Assembly: GCF_014489615.1 (NCBI RefSeq) | Contig: NZ_CP060825.1 | Span: 186,001-250,000 of the forward strand | Direction: 5' to 3' | Length of the DNA: 64,000 nucleotides | From: Streptomyces genisteinicus | GTDB taxonomy: Bacteria > Actinomycetota > Actinomycetes > Streptomycetales > Streptomycetaceae | The notes under the pieces: model-generated | What the model saw: only the letters and a program-made list of their open reading frames with translations | What the model was told of the DNA's origin: nothing | The model's database searches: none | Made by a program: the position numbers and the translations under genes | Shown: positions 57,484 through 64,000 of the stretch, piece after piece | Numbering within the stretch: the stretch's first letter is position 1 | Layout: each line of letters starts with the position of its first letter

Positions 57484-58275
57484 TCACTCCCGCGCGGCTT
57501 CCCCGTCGTCGCCCGTGTGCCAGGTGACGGCGTTCTGTACGGGCTCGCGGCGGGTACGGAACGCGTTGGCCGGATGCTCCGGATCCGCGTACCCGAAGGA
57601 GACGGCGGCCACGACGTGCCGGTGGTCCGGAATGCCGAAGTGCCCGTGGAGGAAGTCGGAGTACGAGGCGAGCGCGGCCTGGGGGGCGGCGGCAAGACCG
57701 AGGCTGTGCGCGGCGAGCAGGAAGGTGTTGATGTAGAGGCCGCAGTCGACCGCTCCGTAGACGCCGAGGCCGGCTTCGGTGGTCACGACCGCGGTGTGCG
57801 GCGCGTCGAACAGCTCGAAGTTGCGCAGCAGCTGCCGGAGCCTGCCCTCCTGGTCGTCCCGGGCGATGCCGAGGCTGTTGTACAGCTGGTGGCCGCACTC
57901 GCGGCGGCGCTCCCGGTACGCGCCGGTGTACTGGGCGGGGAAGGGCAGGTCGGGTGCGGCGGGACGGCTCCGGACGTGCTCCAGGAGCCCGGCGCGCAGG
58001 CGGTCGGTGGCGGCGCCCTCGGTGAGGTGGACGTGCCAGGGCTGGGTGTTGCACCAGGAGGGGGTGCGCTGGGCGAGCGCCAGCAGTTCCTCCGTGACGG
58101 GGCGGGGCACGGCGTCCGGGAGGAACTGGCGGCAGGTGTGCCGGTCGCGGAGTATGCGCGACAGGGCCTGGTGGAGGCCGCTGCCGACACCGGCGGACGA
58201 GTCGGCACCGGTCGGCGCGTCGGGGCCGGCACCCGTGCCGGGTGCGGTGGCGGGGTCGTTGCCGGTCGGGGCCAC
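57484..58275 (-). CDS. Nitroreductase-family protein
   Basis: 263 residues. FMN-dependent nitroreductase fold: N-terminal RILRDRHTCRQFLPDAVPRPVTEELLALAQRTPSWCNTQPWHVHLTEG (the RRS-like loop and Trp/Asn of the nitroreductase start) and SLGLAAAPQAALASYSD in the middle, ending GYADPEHPANAFRTRREPV. GTG 58275 with GAGGAGGA. N-terminal 30 residues low complexity. Substrate unknown. Confidence 0.92.
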   Translation of the reverse strand: MAPTGNDPATAPGTGAGPDAPTGADSSAGVGSGLHQALSRILRDRHTCRQFLPDAVPRPVTEELLALAQRTPSWCNTQPWHVHLTEGAATDRLRAGLLEHVRSRPAAPDLPFPAQYTGAYRERRRECGHQLYNSLGIARDDQEGRLRQLLRNFELFDAPHTAVVTTEAGLGVYGAVDCGLYINTFLLAAHSLGLAAAPQAALASYSDFLHGHFGIPDHRHVVAAVSFGYADPEHPANAFRTRREPVQNAVTWHTGDDGEAARE

Positions 58276-58558
58276 GGTCGGTCCTCCTCGAAACGCTGTT
58301 CGGTCGCAGGCCGCACCCTAACGGCTGAGCACGGCGCTGCCGGGAGGGCGGTTCGCGCTCGGCCGGCGCGTCCGCGGGACCGCGGACGCCGTGGCGGTCG
58401 GCGGCGGTCGCGCCGTGCCGGCGGGTACGGCCGTAGGGGCCGACGCGCGACCGGCGCCGTCGCGAGCCGGGAGCGGCAGGCCGCGGCATGGCCGCGCGGC
58501 GCTCCGGTGCGCCCGGCGCCGTCGCCGGAGACCTCCGTGACAGCGCTCATCGGGCCTT

Positions 58559-59356
58559 TCAGCCGCGGATCATCGCCATCAGTGCCCGGTGGGTCTCCTC
58601 GTCGGCGGCGGCCACCAGCCCGCCGTCCGTCTGCTCGAGCGGGGCTCCGTCGAGACCGGTGACGACGCAGCCGGCGGCCCGGCACAGCGCGATACCGGCA
58701 GCGAAGTGCACGCTGTCGCGGAGGTCTCCGCCGTCGGTGACGTAGGCGGCGCGCCTGCCTGCGGCCACCCAGGCCGGCGCCAGCGTCGTGGACACCACGC
58801 GCGGCCGGAACCGGGTCGCGAACCCGGGGTGGGCCAGCAGGTCGGCACCCCGGAACCGGGGTGCGCCCGGGAACGGCGGATCCAGGTTCAGGTCCACCAG
58901 CCCGGTGGCGGGCGACGGCGTCAACGGGGCGTCCCCTGATCCCTCGTGCCGCACCCAGGCGGTCTTCCCGTCGGTGAGGAAGACCTCCCCGCCGAACGGA
59001 TCGGCGACGGCGGCCGCCCCGCCGCGCAGGGCCACGTTGACGGCGACCAGCATGGTCCCGACGGCGTAGTTCAGGGTGCCGCACAAGGGGTCCACCAGCC
59101 ATTGGCGGGCGGCCCCGGCAGCGCCCTGCCGCCCGCCCTCCTCGCCGAGCACCGCGTCATCGGGCCGGGCGGCGCGGATGACGGCCACGACGGCCCGTTC
59201 GGCCTCGACGTCGGCGGCGGTGGCGAAGTCGCCGGCGCCCTTGTCGACACGGTCGAGCGGCCGGCCGTACAGGGCGCGGACCACGTCCGCACCGGCCAGC
59301 GCCCCGGCTGCCGCGACGGCCGCGTCGTCGCCGTACTCCTCGTGCAGGTCGGTCAT
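58559..59356 (-). CDS. Inositol-monophosphatase-like protein with a substituted metal motif
   Basis: 265 residues. Fold markers of the IMPase/CysQ family: LGEEGG (Glu72-73), WLVDPLCGTLNYAVG (residues 87-100) and the second-site GDLRDSVHFAAG with Asp214. In the canonical DPxDGTxNF motif the second Asp is Cys92 (DPLCGTLNY), so at least one metal ligand is altered. Either a family variant with changed activity or a non-canonical phosphatase. ATG 59356. Same strand as the nitroreductase, 280 bp apart. Confidence 0.85.
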   Translation of the reverse strand: MTDLHEEYGDDAAVAAAGALAGADVVRALYGRPLDRVDKGAGDFATAADVEAERAVVAVIRAARPDDAVLGEEGGRQGAAGAARQWLVDPLCGTLNYAVGTMLVAVNVALRGGAAAVADPFGGEVFLTDGKTAWVRHEGSGDAPLTPSPATGLVDLNLDPPFPGAPRFRGADLLAHPGFATRFRPRVVSTTLAPAWVAAGRRAAYVTDGGDLRDSVHFAAGIALCRAAGCVVTGLDGAPLEQTDGGLVAAADEETHRALMAMIRG

Positions 59357-59450
59357 GTCGAGCAGCCTACGGCCGTCCGGCACCCGGACGGACCTGCCCG
59401 CCCTGGTGCGGAGCGCGGCGCCGGGCGGCACGGGTCCGCGTCCCGCGCAC

Positions 59451-59491
59451 GCCGGGAGCCGGGACGGACCGTGGCCGTCCCGGCTCCCGGC
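59451..59491 (-). terminator. Long hairpin terminator after the NAD(P)H oxidoreductase gene
   Basis: Perfect 17-bp stem (59451-59467 with 59475-59491) and a 7-nt loop, 5 bp past the stop at 59497. Confidence 0.9.
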
Positions 59492-59496
59492 CGCCC

Positions 59497-60177
59497 TCAG
59501 GCCGCCACCAGCTCCTCCTCGAGGAACTCCTCGACGAAGCGGTGCGCGCGGCGGTCGAAGTCGGCGTACTGCGCCTCGCGTTCGGCGCCCGCGACGGCGT
59601 CGCCGACCAGCAGGTTGCCCTCGGCGTCGATTCTCTGCGGGCGGTCCTCCGCGTCGAGCAGCAGACCGACCGTGGAGCGGGAGAAGCCGCAGTAGTAGGC
59701 GATCCCTTCGTTGAGCACGGTGTCGAGCACGGACTGCATCCCCTCCACGACGGGGTCGCCGGCGGTAGCGCCGGCCAGCCCCAGCCACAGGACGCGCTTG
59801 CCCGCGAGGCGGGGCCTGCTCCGCCCGTAGGCGAACCCGTAGTTCCAGACCCGGTCGATCCACCCCTTGAGAAGAGCGGGCACACCCTGCCAGTACACCG
59901 GGAAGACGGGGACGAGGACGTCGGCGTCGAGAATCCGGCGCATATGGGCCTGCGTCTCCTGCGAGTACGCCTTCTCGCGGTCGCCCCAGTCCGGCTGGTC
60001 CTGCTCGTTCATCCGCGGGTCGAACCCCTCGGCGTGCAGGTCGAGCAGGTCGACGCGGTAGCCGGCGGCCTCCAGCTGGGCGGCGGCGCGGCGGGCGGTG
60101 TGCGCGGTGAGGGAATCGGTGCGGTGGTGCGCGACGACGACGAGGGCCGTCCTGACGTCGCTGCTGTCCTGCGTCAC
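59497..60177 (-). CDS. Flavodoxin-like NAD(P)H oxidoreductase (quinone reductase/MdaB-like)
   Basis: 226 residues. Flavodoxin_2 fold: ALVVVAHHRTDSLTAHTARRAAAQL, LDLHAEGFDPRMNEQD, ADVLVPVFPVYWQGVPALLKGWIDRVWNYGFAY (the FP.YW...P..LKG.iDRV signature), VLWLGLAGATAG. GTG 60177 with AGGAGACACA. Likely NAD(P)H:quinone reductase. Divergent from an AraC-type regulator, with an inverted repeat between. Confidence 0.93.
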   Translation of the reverse strand: MTQDSSDVRTALVVVAHHRTDSLTAHTARRAAAQLEAAGYRVDLLDLHAEGFDPRMNEQDQPDWGDREKAYSQETQAHMRRILDADVLVPVFPVYWQGVPALLKGWIDRVWNYGFAYGRSRPRLAGKRVLWLGLAGATAGDPVVEGMQSVLDTVLNEGIAYYCGFSRSTVGLLLDAEDRPQRIDAEGNLLVGDAVAGAEREAQYADFDRRAHRFVEEFLEEELVAA

Positions 60178-60270
60178 TGTGTCTCCTGGCTGTTCCGGCA
60201 GCGCCGGCCGACGCCGGCGCCGATGCGGTCTCGTTCGCGTCGACGGGTCCAGTACAGCGGCCAACTCCTG

Positions 60271-60312
60271 GACGATCCATGGGAGATGCTCCAGAGGAGA
60301 TAGGAGATCGTC
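60271..60312. promoter_or_regulatory. Inverted repeat in the divergent AraC/oxidoreductase region
   Basis: gacgatc (60271-60277) and gatcgtc (60306-60312), 28 bp between. Within the 147-bp shared gap; related gatc-rich words (gacgatcc, taggatcg) surround them. Candidate AraC-protein operator. Confidence 0.55.
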
Positions 60313-60324
60313 TAGGATCGCCAT

Positions 60325-61287
60325 GTGGATCCTTTGAGTTCGCTGCTGAGCGGCATCCGCGCCGAGGGCTCGGCCGTCAGCCACGCCGTACTGACGGCCC
60401 CCTGGACGATCCGCTTCACCGACGAGGCCCCGCTCACCATGGTCAGCGTGCTGCGCGGCCAGGGCACTCTGCTGCTGTCCGACGGGACCGAACGCCGGGT
60501 CCGCGCGGGTGACACGGCCGTGGTGCGCGGCCCGGCGCCCTTCCATCTCGCGGACGCTCCCACCACGCTCCAGCGGCCGCACACGGCCTACGAGATCGCC
60601 TGCTTCGCACAGTCCGGCCAGGTCCCCGTCGCAGCGGCCGGCTCCGGCGCCGGCCGCTGCGACGGGGACCTGGGCGGACTCCACTGGGCCGACGACCCCG
60701 GCGGGGCGACCGCGCTGATCGTGGGCGCCTACCGCGCCCCCGGCCACCGCCACGAGCGGCTGCTGCGCGCCCTGCCGCGCGTGCTGGTGGTCGAGGAGGA
60801 CGCCGAGGTCTGCGCCTGGCTGGAGTCCGCGGCCGCCGACGCCGTCCGGCTGTCCGCCGGCTCGCAGGCGCTGATGGACCGGCTGCTCGACTGGGCGCTG
60901 GTGTGCACCCTGCGCACCTGGTTCGACCGGGCGGGCGCCGACGCGCCCGACTGGTACCGGGGACTCGCCGACCCGGTCCTGGGCCCCGCGCTGCTGGCCT
61001 TCCACAGCAGGCCGGCCGACGCCTGGACGGTGGCTCTGCTGGCAGCCCGGGCCGGTGTCTCGCGGGCCCTGTTCGCGAAGAGGTTCACGGAGCTGATGGG
61101 CCGTCCGCCCCTCGCCTACGTCACCGAGTGCCGCATGGACGAAGCCGAGGCGCTGCTGTTCGACACCGACCTCAGCATCGCCCGGATCGCCGCGTCCGTC
61201 GGCTATGCCGACGCGTTCGGCTTCAGCGCCGCCTTCAAACGCCACAAGGGCCGCAGCCCCAGCACGCTCCGGGCCGCGGCGGCCTGA
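60325..61287 (+). CDS. AraC-family transcriptional regulator with cupin-type sensor
   Basis: 320 residues. N-terminal cupin-like sensor (about 20-150), C-terminal AraC DNA-binding domain (about 210-310): WTVALLAARAGVSRALFAKRFTELMGRPPLAYVTECRMDEAEALLFDTDLSIARIAASVGYADAFGFSAAFKRHKGRSPSTLR, both helix-turn-helix units. GTG 60325 is the only viable start; the ATG two bases before is in another frame and stops at once. Likely activator of the divergent NAD(P)H oxidoreductase. Confidence 0.93.
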   Translation: MDPLSSLLSGIRAEGSAVSHAVLTAPWTIRFTDEAPLTMVSVLRGQGTLLLSDGTERRVRAGDTAVVRGPAPFHLADAPTTLQRPHTAYEIACFAQSGQVPVAAAGSGAGRCDGDLGGLHWADDPGGATALIVGAYRAPGHRHERLLRALPRVLVVEEDAEVCAWLESAAADAVRLSAGSQALMDRLLDWALVCTLRTWFDRAGADAPDWYRGLADPVLGPALLAFHSRPADAWTVALLAARAGVSRALFAKRFTELMGRPPLAYVTECRMDEAEALLFDTDLSIARIAASVGYADAFGFSAAFKRHKGRSPSTLRAAAA

Positions 61288-61374
61288 TCCCCGACGCGTC
61301 GGGGCGGCTCCGGCCCCCGGCGGCCGGGCACCGGCACGTCCTCCCGGTGAGCGCGGCCGGGAGCACCCTCACGC

Positions 61375-61905
61375 TCACGCGCCGCGCCTCCCCCGCCGCC
61401 GGCCCGTAGCCGCCGCGGCCGAGGCGGCGAGGCCGAGTGCGAAGCGGCGCACCCGTTCCCGGACCGCTCCGGCGGAGGCGAGCAGCGCGCTCCGGGTGCC
61501 TCCCGGGCGCCCGGCGGGCGCGCGCGTGCCCCGGTCCGTGCCCGGGTCCGCATCCGTGCCCACTCCTGCTTCCGCGAACGGCGCGTGCGCGACCGGCCCC
61601 GGGTCCGCTCCCGCGACCGGCGCGTCCGCGGCCGTGTCCGTATGCCTGACCGGTGTGTCCGCCTCCGCGTCACGCGCGGGCGGAGCCACCACGCGCAGGA
61701 CCTCCTCCCAGACCCGCTCCGGTGGTGCGGCGGGCAGGTCCAGTGGTTCGACACTGCGCGCCGCGGTCACCACCCGGTGGAGGCGGGCGAGTTCCTCGCG
61801 GCAGCGCGCGCACACCGCGAGGTGGTGCAGGGCCGCGGGGTCGTCGCCTCCGGCGGCGACCCCGAGAGCCAGATCCGCCAGTCTTCCCGGCGCGACGTGT
61901 GCCAC
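61375..61905 (-). CDS. Zinc-finger (ZAS-type) anti-sigma factor
   Basis: 176 residues. N-terminal ZAS motif AALHHLAVCARCREEL (H-x3-C-x2-C), then helical PPERVWEEVLRVV (the sigma-binding helix IV region). Length is short for the class and no transmembrane segment or RskA domain follows, only an Asp/Ala-rich linker and an Arg-rich end, so it may be soluble. GTG 61905. It is downstream of the SigK-like sigma gene after an unusual 317-bp gap rather than the normal overlap. Confidence 0.8.
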   Translation of the reverse strand: MAHVAPGRLADLALGVAAGGDDPAALHHLAVCARCREELARLHRVVTAARSVEPLDLPAAPPERVWEEVLRVVAPPARDAEADTPVRHTDTAADAPVAGADPGPVAHAPFAEAGVGTDADPGTDRGTRAPAGRPGGTRSALLASAGAVRERVRRFALGLAASAAAATGRRRGRRGA

Positions 61906-62222
61906 CGCGGCCGCTCCCGTCTGTCGCTGTCGGACCCGGCCTCGCGGCCGGGCACATCTGCGGGCCGCCGGCGACGCGCGTCACCGCGGCCGGTGATCCC
62001 CGGCGTGGCCCCTGGGCACGGACGCGTCCGGGACGGCGTGGCGGCGCTGTCGTGCCGGCCGCCTCCGTCCGGGACCGGGCGGCGGGCCCGGGACGTCCGC
62101 GGAGAGTCCTTGTGACGGGTCACGTCTGTGTTTCGTGCCGGGGAAGCCCTGCGGATGCGCACGCGAAGTCGGCCTGCGGATGCGCACGCCGGCTGCAGGA
62201 TCTCTCGTCCGGGCCGGAGGCC
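61906..62222. other. 317-bp gap between sigma and anti-sigma genes
   Basis: No convincing gene. Contains a 17-bp direct repeat (62148-62164 and 62173-62189, 25-bp period) and a near-palindromic gtgacgggtcac (62111-62122). Confidence 0.5.
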
Positions 62223-62840
62223 CTACGCCGCCCCGGGCATGTCGAGTCCCTGCTCGATGGCGCTCCGCAGCCGCTGGAGGCCGCGGCGGCAGTGGCTCTT
62301 CACCGTGCCGAGCGGGATTCCGGTGCGGCGCGCGATCTGCGTGTGCGTCAGGTCCTCGAAGAACGCAAGGCAGAGCACCTCCCGCTGATCCGGTGAGAGC
62401 AGCGACAGCTCGTGCACCAGCAGCACGCGGTCGAGTACGGATTCCGGGGCGGCCGTGGCGGGCGGCTGCGCCGTCTCGGCGACACCCGCCGCCGCCTGGG
62501 CGAGCGTCAGCCGGCGGGTCCTGGCCGCCAGCGCGTCGACGATCTTCCGCCGGGTGATGCCGACGATCCAGGCACCGAGGGGGCCTCGGTCCTGGCGGAA
62601 GCCGGCGCGGCCGCGCCAGGCTCCGATGAAGACCTGCTGGGTGACGTCCTCGGCCTCCCAGGAGTCGCCGAGCGAGCGGGTGGCCATGGTGTGCACCAGG
62701 GGACTCCACCTGCGGAAGATCGCGGCGAAGGCGGCCTCGTCCGCGGCGTGCAGTCCGCGGCCGAGTTCCTCGTCCGACGCCAAGTCGCTCTGCGGGGCGG
62801 CGGTGAGGGTGGCGGTTGCGGGGCCTGTCCGGGAGGTCAT
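62223..62840 (-). CDS. ECF RNA polymerase sigma factor, SigK-like
   Basis: 205 residues. Sigma region 2 (about 25-90: DEELGRGLHAADEAAFAAIFRRWSPLVHTMATRSLGDSWEAEDVTQQVFIGAW) and region 4 (about 150-200: SPDQREVLCLAFFEDLTHTQIARRTGIPLGTVKSHCRRGLQRLR). With the anti-sigma gene downstream and the fasciclin lipoprotein divergently placed, it has the neighbourhood of the SigK (ECF19) group. ATG 62840. Promoter candidate at 62937-62984. Confidence 0.92.
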   Translation of the reverse strand: MTSRTGPATATLTAAPQSDLASDEELGRGLHAADEAAFAAIFRRWSPLVHTMATRSLGDSWEAEDVTQQVFIGAWRGRAGFRQDRGPLGAWIVGITRRKIVDALAARTRRLTLAQAAAGVAETAQPPATAAPESVLDRVLLVHELSLLSPDQREVLCLAFFEDLTHTQIARRTGIPLGTVKSHCRRGLQRLRSAIEQGLDMPGAA

Positions 62841-63536
62841 GACCGACTCCTCGAGCCGTGTGCCGCACTCGTCGGGGTACCGGGACGGTCCTCGGGTCAC
62901 GAGCACTGGTTGTGCTCTCCGTGCGCTGGGACCCCTAGTCTTGGACGCACAAACGACGCAGGCAACATGCGTCGTTTGTGCGTCACCTTGCGCAGCGACA
63001 GACGGGACAAGGCAACGGCTACGGCCGTCCGGCGGGTCAGGACCGGCCGCCCGGGCCCGCGGCGACGCCGCCCCGCGGGCGCCTGATCGGCGACCGGGGC
63101 ACTCCGGGAACCCGCACCGCCCGCGGCCGCGCCGGGCGGCGGCGCGCGGACCTCGCGACGGCGCGCGGACGGGCCTGCCGGAGGACCGGCGGGGCGACCC
63201 GCCCGGGGCGGTGCGAGGACCGGCACATCCGTCAACAGGCCACGCCTGATTCACCTTTTCGAAGGACGGACCAATCCATCGAGCGCCGGCCTCCGAAGTA
63301 CGGGTGTGACGATCACCCGAGCCACTCCCCCGCCACGACCGGACACGCCCCTACGCCCGCCGCTCCCCGGCCGGCACCGCAGACCGCGCCCGTCCGGGCG
63401 TGCGGGCGGGACGCGGCCGGTGTCCGCCACCGCCGGGTAGCCCCTGGGCGCAGGCACCGGCCTGCCGCCGTTCGCGGGCTCCCGCACCCACAGTCCGTCA
63501 CTCCACGTGTCCACACAGTTGCTCAAGGAGATATCG
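62841..63536. other. Divergent regulatory region, 696 bp, no gene
   Basis: Holds the sigma-gene promoter and palindrome (62937-62984), and the upstream region of the fasciclin gene. I see no convincing coding sequence; the ATG at 62967 lies inside the palindrome arm. Confidence 0.6.
62937..62984 (-). promoter_or_regulatory. Promoter of the sigma gene overlapped by a 17-bp perfect palindrome
   Basis: On the minus strand TTGCCT (plus 62960-62965), 17-bp spacer, AAGACT (62937-62942), leader about 90 nt. A perfect inverted repeat (arms 62944-62960 and 62968-62984, 7-nt loop) covers the -35 and spacer, so it may be an operator or an upstream terminator. Confidence 0.65.
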
Positions 63537-64000
63537 ATGAACGCCTTCCGCTTCCGCCGTGCCGCTGTCGCCGTCGCCGCGGCCGCCGTACTGCCGCTCG
63601 CCCTCACCGCGTGCGGGGACGACGGCTCGTCCGACTCCGCCTCCGCCGAGAGCAGCTCCTCGGCTCCCGCCCAGGAGGAGTCGTCGCCCGCGATGGACGA
63701 GTCCGCGCCCGCGGACGGCCCGTTCGGTCCGGCCTGCGCCTCGGTGCCGAAGGACGGCGCCGGCTCGTTCGACGGCATGGCCAAGGACCCCGTCGCCACC
63801 GCCGCGTCCAACAACCCGGCGCTGTCGACCCTCGTCACCGCGGTCAAGAAGGCCGGCCTCGTCGACACCCTCAACAACGCCCAGAACATCACCGTGTTCG
63901 CGCCGACCAACGACGCCTTCGCCAAGATCCCGAAGGCCGACCTCGACAAGGTCCTCGCCGACAAGGAGATGCTGACCAACATCCTCACCTACCACGTGGT
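63537..64000 (+). CDS. Fasciclin-domain lipoprotein (cut by window edge)
   Basis: Visible 154 residues, running off the right edge. Lipoprotein signal with the lipobox LTAC (Cys about residue 27: [11 protein letters not shown]), a Ser/Glu/Ala-rich linker, then the FAS1 domain ([70 protein letters not shown]). Exported and membrane-tethered, adhesin-like, resembling MPT83. ATG 63537 with AAGGAG at 63525-63530. Divergent from the sigma gene. Confidence 0.9.
   Translation, partial: MNAFRFRRAAVAVAAAAVLPLALTACGDDGSSDSASAESSSSAPAQEESSPAMDESAPADGPFGPACASVPKDGAGSFDGMAKDPVATAASNNPALSTLVTAVKKAGLVDTLNNAQNITVFAPTNDAFAKIPKADLDKVLADKEMLTNILTYHV

Noticed and set aside
62967..63086. Plus-strand ATG frame in the palindrome before the sigma gene
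   Set aside because: ATG lies in the hairpin arm, no ribosome site, Arg-rich noise peptide.
63275..63299. CCATCG and CCGAAG words like SigK promoter elements before the fasciclin gene
   Set aside because: Spacing is only 11 bp where 16-17 is expected, so I cannot call a promoter.
1..64000. tRNA, rRNA, CRISPR, transposase or phage integrase
   Set aside because: I looked for tRNA T-loop motifs, repeat-spacer arrays and DDE/recombinase protein motifs and saw none.

Overview
The window is about 64 kb of very GC-rich DNA with the codon use, GTG starts and gene content of a Streptomyces (or a very close actinomycete) chromosome: a complete conservon (cvnABCD plus two P450 genes), SpoIIE-type PP2C phosphatases, universal stress proteins, Tat-exported hydrolases, F420/FMN oxidoreductases, and a DmdR/IdeR iron box. 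I see no rRNA, tRNA, insertion sequence, integrase, phage gene or CRISPR array. It reads as a chromosomal stretch, probably accessory or arm-like, made of small independent operons with many local regulators.

Layout. 1-11 kb: a partial gene, a DUF4032 kinase-like gene, a membrane-anchored protein, a two-gene heterodimeric ABC exporter behind a SoxR-like promoter, a DUF4236 gene, a PAS/GAF/PP2C/ATPase phosphatase, and a spore photoproduct lyase-like gene broken by a one-base frameshift. 11-14.5 kb: small membrane protein, iron-box DUF2470 gene, K+ channel, aminotransferase IV gene with a MerR-type promoter, deazaflavin oxidoreductase. 14.9-20.3 kb: the conservon, translationally coupled throughout, whose first P450 lacks the ExxR arginine. 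20.4-26.1 kb: DUF1707 protein, an aph(3'')-like kinase overlapping a GNAT gene, and two tandem DUF4139 proteins. 26.5-31.3 kb: two SDRs, a STAS-like protein, MSMEG_6728-like, DUF2945 and a frameshifted DUF3140, a B12-riboswitch-controlled 2Fe-2S ferredoxin, CsbD-like protein. 31.4-39.1 kb: a broken small secreted-protein gene, DUF6194, a double-HTH MerR regulator, a GH87-like secreted glycosidase, a GntR regulator and two Tat amidohydrolases with GntR-like operator sites. 39.2-42.3 kb: a two-gene operon pairing a ubiquitin-like (C-terminal Gly-Gly) protein with a DUF4132 protein. 42.4-47.3 kb: LLM oxidoreductase, TetR/FMN reductase pair, membrane molybdopterin oxidoreductase, DinB protein. 47.5-54.9 kb: a soluble poly-HAMP hybrid kinase coupled to an ANTAR-GAF-PAS-PP2C phosphatase, then a STAS protein whose phosphorylatable serine is cysteine. 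55-61.3 kb: two universal stress proteins, nitroreductase, inositol-monophosphatase-like protein, and an AraC/NAD(P)H oxidoreductase divergent pair. 61.4-64 kb: anti-sigma, SigK-like ECF sigma factor and a fasciclin lipoprotein running off the end.

Themes. Several units look like signalling modules working by partner switching or phosphorylation (two PP2C proteins, two STAS proteins, conservon, hybrid kinase, ECF/anti-sigma). Redox defence recurs (SoxR-like box, FMN/NQO/nitro/F420 enzymes, universal stress proteins). The most unusual unit is the Ubl-like/DUF4132 pair at 39.25-42.22 kb. Three genes need a single missing base restored to read through, all in GC-rich or G-run contexts; this may be real decay or a consensus-sequence artefact.
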